From an uncultured Eubacteriales bacterium (GTDB taxonomy: Bacteria; Bacillota; Clostridia; Christensenellales; Borkfalkiaceae): a stretch of DNA of 8,468 nt. The first letter of the stretch is position 1; each line of letters starts with the position of its first letter. The position numbers and the translations under genes were made by a program. The notes under the pieces were generated by a model. That model did no database searches. It had not been told where the DNA came from and saw only the letters and a list, made by a program, of their open reading frames with translations. This document shows positions 1-4,952 of this stretch, in pieces. The stretch is from NCBI GenBank assembly GCA_902465495.1, contig CABQND010000064.1, forward strand, positions 1-8,468, written 5' to 3'.

Positions 1-53
1 GATATTTCGGCGCAAATACGATATGATACTTGCAATTCCATTTTGTATGTGCT

Positions 54-92
54 AATTATCCTTGGGGATTTTTATTCTCCCCGAGGATAATT
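54..92. terminator. Long inverted repeat / possible bidirectional terminator after recombinase
   Basis: Positions 54-68 pair with 78-92 to give a 15-bp stem with one G-U pair around a 9-nt T-rich loop; its core is CCTTGGGGA against TCCCCGAGG. It begins 6 bp beyond the recombinase stop codon. Read on the plus strand it is followed by a T-rich run (TTTTATTGTT), so it is a better terminator for transcripts entering from the left. Read on the minus strand there is no good T tract beyond the stem. It could stop recombinase transcripts, insulate the element from flanking genes, or lie near the element end. Confidence 0.5.
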
Positions 93-98
93 TTATTG

Positions 99-1736
99 TT
101 ACTGCGGTATATTCACCGCGCCTACCAATTTATAGACAATCTTTACTTCCTGCACTCTCTGCCCGTTTATCCTTTCAGGCTTGCCGATGTATATCTTATC
201 TATAAAACTGTTCAGAATTTCGGGCGTTAGCTCGTTTACTTCGGTATAACTTCGTACCAAAGTTATAAACTTTGCAATGCTATTTGCGGTTTCCTCTGCC
301 GTCTCCAAACTTGTTCTCAATTTTACCGCTTTATCTTTCAGTTCAGCTTGCTCCGTTTCATAATTCTTGGCAAGAAGCTCAAACCGTTCTTCCGGCATTG
401 TCCCGCAGACCTTTTCCTCATAGAGTTTTACGATAATTTTCTCTATTTCCGAAAGTCTGTTCTCCGTCTTTTTCAATTCATTCCTTGCCGATGATTGCAG
501 CCTTGCACTCTCTTTCCGGGAACATTGACGAAAGTCATCAACAAACTCTTCTTCATACTGTCTGACATACCTACAAACCTTGCGAATATCAGCAAGTACG
601 ATTTGCTCAAGAGCGTTCACTTTGACAGCGTGTTCCGTACAGAGATTTTTCTTCTTTTTACGGTATGTCGAACAAATGAAAGCATCCTTTCTCCTGTCTT
701 CTTTCCTGCGGCGGATTGTCATTTTTCCGCCGCAATCCGCACAATATAAAAGCCCTGAAAAGATATTGACTTCATTAAACTTCGTATATGCCCGTTTCGT
801 TCCGCGCATTTTCTGTACCGTTTCAAAGGTTTCTTTGTCGATGATCGCTTCCTGTGTTCCCTCGAATACCGCCCAATCCTCTCTGCCCTGAATCACTTGC
901 TTTTTATTCTTAAATGATTTGCGTTTTGTCTTAAAATTTACCGTACTGCCGGTGTACTCATAATTCGACAGGATATACTCTACGGAAATTCTGCTCCATA
1001 TTTCAGGATAGGTAGCCGCTTTATAATGCTTGATTCCTCTGTTCTCGGCATATAGCTTCGGCGTTTCAATCCCCTCTTCTGTCAGTTTGCGGGCGATACC
1101 GCCCATCGTATTTCCGTCGAGATACATACGGAATATCTTTTTTACGATTTGCGCGGCTTCTTGGTCTATGATCCACTTTTCTTTATCGTTTGGATCTTTC
1201 TTATACCCGAACGGCGGTATCACGCTTAAATGCTTCCCTGAATTTCCTTTGGCTTTCAGAACACTGCGGATTTTTTTACTCGTATCTTTGGCATACCATT
1301 CGTTAATGATATTCCGAAAAGGTGTAAAATCATTCTCCGCTTGGTTCTCACTGTCCACATTATCGTTGACGGCTATAAAGCGTATATCCATCTTCGGTAG
1401 CATAATCTCGGTATAGTATCCGACCATGATGTAGTCGCGCCCGAACCTTGACATATCTTTCACGATAATCGTTTTAATAAGTCCGGCTTGCGCATCCGCC
1501 ATCATCCTTTGAAAATCAGGCCTGTCGAAATTTGTTCCGCTATATCCGTCGTCCGCATAAAATCGCGTGTTTGTAAATCCGTTTTTTTCCGCATAGGCAG
1601 ACAGTATTTCCTTTTGATGTACGATACTGTTGCTGTCACCCTCTAATTCGTCGTCACGGCTCAATCTTGCGTATAATGCTGTTATATCACCTCCATTCTT
1701 TTTATTTCCTATCATAGCTATTTGTGTTCCTAACAT
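99..1736 (-). CDS. Large serine recombinase, Tn4451 TnpX/TndX type
   Basis: Site-specific recombinase expected to excise and integrate the element by cutting both strands through a 5'-phosphoserine link. The resolvase/invertase catalytic domain spans about residues 18-160: the YARLS motif gives Arg24 and nucleophile Ser26, and the KDMSRFGRD block (93-101) supplies further active-site arginines. The recombinase domain follows (about 165-315), then a zinc ribbon with Cys332, Cys335, Cys355 and Cys366, a basic and coiled-coil stretch (about 400-485), and a DUF4368-like C-terminus (about 495-545). At 545 aa it has the usual length and looks intact. The ATG at 1736 is chosen because GGAGGAAG lies 6 nt upstream (1743-1750). 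The start falls inside the 3' end of the TnpW-like gene, so translational coupling is likely. It is the leftmost gene of the module, consistent with a recombinase beside an element end. The family is certain; which att sites it uses cannot be seen. Confidence 0.95.
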   Translation of the reverse strand: MLGTQIAMIGNKKNGGDITALYARLSRDDELEGDSNSIVHQKEILSAYAEKNGFTNTRFYADDGYSGTNFDRPDFQRMMADAQAGLIKTIIVKDMSRFGRDYIMVGYYTEIMLPKMDIRFIAVNDNVDSENQAENDFTPFRNIINEWYAKDTSKKIRSVLKAKGNSGKHLSVIPPFGYKKDPNDKEKWIIDQEAAQIVKKIFRMYLDGNTMGGIARKLTEEGIETPKLYAENRGIKHYKAATYPEIWSRISVEYILSNYEYTGSTVNFKTKRKSFKNKKQVIQGREDWAVFEGTQEAIIDKETFETVQKMRGTKRAYTKFNEVNIFSGLLYCADCGGKMTIRRRKEDRRKDAFICSTYRKKKKNLCTEHAVKVNALEQIVLADIRKVCRYVRQYEEEFVDDFRQCSRKESARLQSSARNELKKTENRLSEIEKIIVKLYEEKVCGTMPEERFELLAKNYETEQAELKDKAVKLRTSLETAEETANSIAKFITLVRSYTEVNELTPEILNSFIDKIYIGKPERINGQRVQEVKIVYKLVGAVNIPQ

Positions 1737-1879
1737 ACTTTTCTTCCTCCGTCAGGTTCCAAACAGCAAATTCGTTCTTTGTTGTTTTGTACTAACCGAC
1801 GTATCACGTCATAAGGCGTTTCCTTTGCGCAACTCATTTCTTCCGCAAACACCTTATAGATCATGCCGTCGATTGTCAT
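1730..1879 (-). CDS. TnpW-like small transposon protein
   Basis: A 49-aa protein immediately upstream of the recombinase, with its last 7 bp overlapping that gene's start. The pattern I-x-G-x-x-Y-x-V followed about 20 residues later by ET-x-x-x-x-I-x-RL-x-x-N resembles TnpW-type small proteins that accompany large serine recombinases in Tn4451-like elements; the exact role of these proteins is not established. The start at ATG 1879 is preferred because AAGGA sits 8 nt upstream. A longer 62-aa form would begin at TTG 1918, but its AAGGAG is only 2 nt from that codon, which is too close. Overlap with the recombinase suggests co-expression. The family assignment rests on pattern memory and position, so it is moderate; that it is a real gene is more secure. 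Confidence 0.6.
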   Translation of the reverse strand: MTIDGMIYKVFAEEMSCAKETPYDVIRRLVQNNKERICCLEPDGGRKVC

Positions 1880-2167
1880 TACTTCTATCCTTCCATGTTT
1901 GTTTTCTTGTTCTTTCAATTCTCCTTATCATTTTTGTGTTTTATGTAGGTCGCTCGGCTTGGATTTCTGTCTTACTATTTTGCCTTACAGGACCTTTTTC
2001 TTATTATCTATCATTTACCGACTACTCTCCGTCGCCTTGCAGTTCCTTTGCTTCCTTCTTTCCTTCATTCCGCGCCCATAACGGAAAGATGAGCGCGGTT
2101 TGCCCTATCACACAATTTTCCCCTTCTTTTTTCCCGATATTACGGGTTTGTTAAGTGTAGTTTTTTC
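1880..2167. other. Gap between TnpW-like gene and RHH gene, no gene seen
   Basis: About 290 bp without a convincing gene on either strand. The minus strand is strongly purine-rich around 2030-2075 (A/G runs), and a CCCG-N6-CGGG mini-inverted repeat lies at about 2134-2147. A 5-bp inverted repeat (TGTAG 2156-2160, CTACA 2168-2172) overlaps the RHH stop codon but has no T tract downstream on the minus strand. I find no promoter with both boxes, so the source of recombinase transcription is unclear; it may be read-through from the RHH promoter at 2422-2450. Confidence 0.4.
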
Positions 2168-2389
2168 CTACATTCCGCTGTTTCCATTTTTCATGATTTC
2201 ATAAGCACGCCGTATAAACTCCACTTTCGTCATATGCCTTTCTTTCAAAAACGCATCGATCTCGTCATACAATTCCCGCGGCAGCATCGTTTGAAAGTTA
2301 CTGCTCACCAAACGACGCTTTTCTTTATTCATCTCCTCATATTTCCTGCGGGCTATCCTCTGCGGAGTATCTTCTTTTCTCGTTACCAT
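2168..2389 (-). CDS. Ribbon-helix-helix DNA-binding protein
   Basis: A 73-aa protein. Residues 1-28 are highly charged and basic; residues 29-67 fit a ribbon-helix-helix fold: a short strand (SSNFQTMLP), helix A (RELYDEIDAFLKERH), then helix B starting after a TKVEF turn (KVEFIRRAYEIMK). Proteins of this fold bind operators as dimers through the strand and serve as autoregulators, antitoxin-type repressors or relaxosome accessory factors. No toxin partner is visible beside it. The ATG at 2389 has GGAG 7 nt upstream. It has its own strong promoter (2422-2450) with palindromic AT-rich sequence over the -10 box, which fits autoregulation. Its position between relaxase and recombinase makes a regulator of the mobility genes or a relaxosome helper equally possible. 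Confidence 0.75.
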   Translation of the reverse strand: MVTRKEDTPQRIARRKYEEMNKEKRRLVSSNFQTMLPRELYDEIDAFLKERHMTKVEFIRRAYEIMKNGNSGM

Positions 2390-2421
2390 AGTATATCTCC
2401 GAAAACCATTATCGTATATAT

Positions 2422-2450
2422 ACTATAATATATCCCGGCGTATTTGTCAA
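2422..2450 (-). promoter_or_regulatory. Sigma-A promoter of the RHH gene with overlapping palindrome
   Basis: On the minus strand a perfect -35 box TTGACA (2450-2445) and a -10 box TATAGT (2427-2422) are separated by exactly 17 bp, ending 32 bp upstream of the RHH start codon. The palindrome GTATATATAC (2414-2423) overlaps the -10 edge, and related TATACTAT sequence recurs at the ribosome binding site. This is a plausible operator for the RHH protein; binding is inferred, not shown. Confidence 0.75.
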
Positions 2451-2484
2451 TCAATACATTGCAATTTATCCGATTTTTGCCATT

Positions 2485-3771
2485 TTAACCTTTTTCAAAG
2501 TTCCAACGGCTGTTCATTCTTTCCTGTTCTTTATTCTGTTCGCGTTCGGCTTCCATCTCATCCTCGATCTCTTTCAGACGGTTCGTATAGTCCCTGCTCA
2601 AATACTCGCTTTCTTCTCCGAACGAAGAGAGAAAGCCGCCTATGAGTTTCCCTACCTTGTATCGCGAAATGGCGAGTTTTCGTTTCAAGCTATTGTCGTT
2701 TACTTTGCACCTAAACTTTCGCTCATAGATTTCGGGTTTGACGCCCTTAACCGCGCGCAATACGATGTTGCCCTGCCGTCGTTTGTAGTCTTCTTCCAGT
2801 TCCTGTATGAGCGTTATATTCTGCGGATCGATAGCGTAATGGTTGCCGCTCTTGGACGATTCATACAGTTCGTCCATCTTACGCTGCAAACTCGAAAGCC
2901 GTTCGTAAAAATGTAAATCTGCTTTCCTTGCCCGTTTATCATAGAGCAACAGTTTGTTTACTGTTTTGTCGATCTGCTCCCGGTACGGCACCATGTCCTT
3001 TTTATTATAGAAAAAGCTCGCGCCTTTGGATATCGCTTTGGCAAGCGCGAGCAATTCCTTCCGTATCTCATCTTCGCTTACGATACTCTTGGGGAAAGTT
3101 ATCCTTTTCAATTCCCGCAAAGCCTCGTTCCGCGTCATATACATCTTGTCCGTCCTTTCATCAATAAAGGCGTTCAGCCGAACGTGCATACGGTCTATGA
3201 CCGCTTTTTCTATCTTCCCCTTGTGGCGGTACTCCAAATCTCCCTTTCTGTACTTGCATTTCGGCTCTTTCTCGGCAAACCAAAAATGGATATGCAGATG
3301 GTGCGGCTTATCCTTGTGCAGAGAACATATCAAATCTGTGTTCTTCGGATCTAATCCCATATCCCGAAAAAACTCCCCGAACGTTCTCTTTACAAGCCGC
3401 ATGCACTTTTCGGGCATATCAATCTTGCGGCTCATTTCCTCATTAAGAGAGATAAACCCGTGCCATAATATTTTGTTTGCTTTTGCGCGTTCCTGTATCG
3501 CTTTGAGTTCCTGCTGCGAGATAAAGCCGTCCCCGTTGAATACGCCCGTAGACTTTTCAAAGTACGATATCATATCGCGCATTTCCGATTTAGAGTTTTC
3601 CCCGTTCAGTTTCCTGTCTGAAGTCATATATTTGTAGATGTTGTTTTCGCTATTACTCATCTCATAGTACGGACGTTCCATTTCAAACTTCGCTCTCTCC
3701 TCTGCCGTGGCGTTGCTCTTTAACTTCCACGGCGTATATGTAATATTAAATATGATCGGTTGATTGCTGAT
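2485..3771 (-). CDS. MobL/MOBP-like relaxase, apparent AUC start
   Basis: Conjugative relaxase expected to nick oriT and pilot the strand during mobilization. The key feature is the metal-binding histidine block PHHLHIHF with His158, His160 and His162 (numbered from the AUC codon), preceded by His152 and followed by an acidic AEKEP segment; this is the HxH-type triad of MobL/MOBP relaxases. The N-terminal tyrosine-rich region (about 12-50) should contain the nicking tyrosine, which I cannot pin down. The C-terminal third (about 290-428) is charged and helical/coiled coil. The first in-frame ATG is at 3681 (398 aa) but its nearest GGAG is about 15 nt away. The open frame continues 30 codons upstream with protein-like sequence beginning ISNQPIIFNITYTPWK, and AAGGAGG (3785-3779) stands exactly 7 nt before the in-frame ATC at 3771-3769, so I take ATC as the start (428 aa). 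No ATG, GTG or TTG lies in frame between. The MobL subfamily name is moderate confidence. Confidence 0.85.
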   Translation of the reverse strand: MSNQPIIFNITYTPWKLKSNATAEERAKFEMERPYYEMSNSENNIYKYMTSDRKLNGENSKSEMRDMISYFEKSTGVFNGDGFISQQELKAIQERAKANKILWHGFISLNEEMSRKIDMPEKCMRLVKRTFGEFFRDMGLDPKNTDLICSLHKDKPHHLHIHFWFAEKEPKCKYRKGDLEYRHKGKIEKAVIDRMHVRLNAFIDERTDKMYMTRNEALRELKRITFPKSIVSEDEIRKELLALAKAISKGASFFYNKKDMVPYREQIDKTVNKLLLYDKRARKADLHFYERLSSLQRKMDELYESSKSGNHYAIDPQNITLIQELEEDYKRRQGNIVLRAVKGVKPEIYERKFRCKVNDNSLKRKLAISRYKVGKLIGGFLSSFGEESEYLSRDYTNRLKEIEDEMEAEREQNKEQERMNSRWNFEKG

Positions 3772-3778
3772 TGTTTTT

Positions 3779-3785
3779 CCTCCTT
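3779..3785 (-). promoter_or_regulatory. Ribosome binding site that decides the relaxase AUC start
   Basis: AAGGAGG on the minus strand, with a 7-nt spacer (AAAAACA) to an ATC codon in frame with the relaxase. This is the strongest Shine-Dalgarno in the area and no standard start codon follows it within 15 nt, so it argues for non-canonical initiation or a mutated ATG. Confidence 0.6.
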
Positions 3786-3907
3786 ATATACAGAATGCAG
3801 GTTTCCTGCTTCGGAAAGCAAAAACGCATGGATGCAACAAATTCTGCGTTTTTCTTATCCTGCTACAAATTCTCCCTAATTTGCCACCACGCACCCGGTT
3901 GTTTTGC
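3786..3907. other. Candidate oriT / relaxase leader with inverted repeats
   Basis: A 122-bp non-coding gap directly upstream of the relaxase. It holds a perfect 9-bp inverted repeat AAAAACGCA (3820-3828) and TGCGTTTTT (3845-3853) with a 16-nt loop; inside it a GCAT-GG-ATGC mini-palindrome (3826-3835); a 5-bp hairpin GCAGG-TTT-CCTGC (3797-3809); and a C-rich tract GCCACCACGCACCC (3883-3896) of the kind that often marks nic regions. Relaxase genes often sit next to their oriT, so this is the best candidate here. I cannot match it to a named nic consensus. It may instead be structured 5' UTR. Confidence 0.4.
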
Positions 3908-4636
3908 TTACGGTTTTTGCATATATTTTTGCTCATAACTGCGCGCCAAGCGAAAGATATTCCGCTCATTTTTCAGCTCCTCGTCTGTTGCGCGTTTCGC
4001 GGCAACGTCGCTCCAATTGAGCTCTGACTTATACCGCCCCGCAGAGCCGAACAAACTGCCTTGTATGTCGGAATGTGCGGCTCGGAAGTCCTCATACGTC
4101 AGTTTTTCCTGCGGTGCATCTGCTTGTATGCCCTGCGGCGTAGGTGTCGTATCTTCTATCGGAGATACGGCGCAAACTTTCTTTTTCTGCGCACCTCCCG
4201 TGCGGCCGCTCGCCTTTCGTTTTTTAGACAAGTCCATCTTTCGTTTGCATAAATTAAAGTATCCCTGTATCGTCCTATCCGCAAACCTCGGTTCTTCGTT
4301 TCCGAACATATACACACAAATCGCTTTTACAAAGACGCCGCGCTTGCGTATATTCATTAACTTCATTGCATTATAGTAGGTTTCGTAAAACGTAAAATGC
4401 CTGCTTTGCAGATTATATTTCTTCGGTACCTTCCCGGCACTTTCCGTTTCTTTGACCTCTTTCAAAATGTCCGCAATGTTGCTCCAATAAAAGTTCTCCT
4501 TGTCCGACAACTCTTCCACCGGCTCTTTCTCCTCGAACTCATACGCGCAGATACAGCTTGCCAGTTTCCCCGCACTTACATCGTCCATACTTTGCAGAAT
4601 GTCCGCGTACAGTTCATAAAACGTAAATTGTTCCAT
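3908..4636 (-). CDS. Tandem DUF6291-like protein
   Basis: A 242-aa protein with two copies of one unit. Copy 1 (about residues 4-62) and copy 2 (about 81-140) both open with FTFYE-x-Y, contain a mid-unit Met, then IC-x-Y-x-F-x-x-x-EP, and end in a lysine-rich helix. This FY...Y.F...EP pattern fits DUF6291, a family common on plasmids and integrative elements of Bacillota; its molecular function is not known to me, though it is often found in replication-type modules. Residues 140-180 are a basic, Pro/Thr-rich linker, and 181-242 form a charged helical tail. The ATG at 4636 follows a doubled Shine-Dalgarno (AGGAGGGAGG) at 7 nt. It lies upstream of the relaxase and is probably co-transcribed with it. 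I assign no enzymatic role. Confidence 0.75.
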   Translation of the reverse strand: MEQFTFYELYADILQSMDDVSAGKLASCICAYEFEEKEPVEELSDKENFYWSNIADILKEVKETESAGKVPKKYNLQSRHFTFYETYYNAMKLMNIRKRGVFVKAICVYMFGNEEPRFADRTIQGYFNLCKRKMDLSKKRKASGRTGGAQKKKVCAVSPIEDTTPTPQGIQADAPQEKLTYEDFRAAHSDIQGSLFGSAGRYKSELNWSDVAAKRATDEELKNERNIFRLARSYEQKYMQKP

Positions 4637-4755
4637 TCTTTTTCCTCCCTCCTTTCTTTTGCCGACGGTTACGGCTCATCGGCTCGCCGTGTTTTCTCTC
4701 GTCATCACCTCCAAAACGTTTTGCCTGTTCGGATACCCGCTTGCATCACGATGCA

Positions 4756-4783
4756 AAAACCCGGCCGTTGTTCACGGTCGGGT
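4756..4783 (-). terminator. Rho-independent terminator or attenuator
   Basis: On the minus strand a 10-bp GC-rich stem (ACCCGACCGT paired with ACGGCCGGGT, one G-U type mismatch, loop GAACA) is followed immediately by a five-T run (GGGTTTTTGC). It lies 170 bp beyond the polymerase stop codon and upstream of the DUF6291 gene, so it would end or reduce transcription from the polymerase promoter. A 62-aa reading frame passes through the stem, which would let translation affect its folding. Confidence 0.75.
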
Positions 4784-4822
4784 GTGGTATTTCCCCTGTT
4801 CGGGTGCTTCCTATTACGTTGA

Positions 4823-4951
4823 TTAGAGACGTTTTCCGGTGGCACAAAAATGCAACAGCTTCTGCGGTCTTTTCCCCATTAAAAACAGCGAATTTTCGGC
4901 TTTTATCTGCCATTCGTTCTGAATGCTGTGGCACAATTGCTCCAGCCGCAT
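4823..4951 (-). CDS. Small ORF coupled to polymerase stop, unknown
   Basis: A 42-aa reading frame starting at ATG 4951, one base after the polymerase TGA (TGA-T-ATG). A GGAG lies 4 nt upstream, within the last codons of the polymerase gene, so expression by stop-start coupling is plausible. The product starts MRLEQLCHSI, has two cysteines and a basic C-terminus, and shows no domain I recognise. It stops before the terminator hairpin. A competing 62-aa ORF starts at GTG 4934 in a different frame with its own GGAG; only one may be real, and either may serve only as a leader peptide. Confidence 0.35.
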   Translation of the reverse strand: MRLEQLCHSIQNEWQIKAENSLFLMGKRPQKLLHFCATGKRL

Positions 4952-4952
4952 A

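Larger units (their letters stand above)
4637..4952 (-). other. Leader-like stretch between polymerase and DUF6291 gene
   Basis: 316 bp with no confident gene. It holds a 42-aa ORF coupled to the polymerase stop, a 62-aa GTG ORF (4934-4746) in the polymerase frame that runs through the terminator hairpin, the palindrome-like TTGCATC-AC-GATGCAA (4741-4756) just past the terminator, and two mini-ORFs overlapping at ATGA near 4677-4680, the second of which (22 aa, Arg/Lys/Gly-rich, 4679-4611) runs into the DUF6291 start. I see no promoter with both boxes, so the downstream genes may depend on read-through of the hairpin. Confidence 0.5.

Noticed and set aside
1687..1695. Strong GGAGGTGAT inside the recombinase 5' end as an alternative start signal
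   Set aside because: No start codon follows in frame before the catalytic YARLS motif; the bases simply encode Gly-Gly-Asp.
1630..2154. Plus-strand 174-aa ORF spanning recombinase start and TnpW-like gene
   Set aside because: Hydrophobic Ser/Phe/Leu-rich translation typical of the antisense of purine-rich DNA, and it overlaps two supported genes.
3026..3637. Plus-strand 203-aa ORF inside the relaxase
   Set aside because: Antisense shadow: low-complexity Ser/Ile/Phe composition and no ribosome binding site, while the minus frame carries relaxase motifs.
3784..3969. 61-aa minus-strand ORF across the relaxase upstream gap
   Set aside because: Overlaps the end of the DUF6291 gene in another frame, is Arg/Lys-rich without domain signs, and has no ribosome binding site.
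4611..4679. 22-aa Arg/Lys/Gly-rich ORF running into the DUF6291 start
   Set aside because: No ribosome binding site of its own, and its sequence is largely the Shine-Dalgarno of the next gene read as codons.
4746..4934. 62-aa GTG-start ORF on the minus strand as a normal gene
   Set aside because: It overlaps the 42-aa ORF and a strong terminator and has no recognisable domain. I kept it only as part of the attenuator idea.
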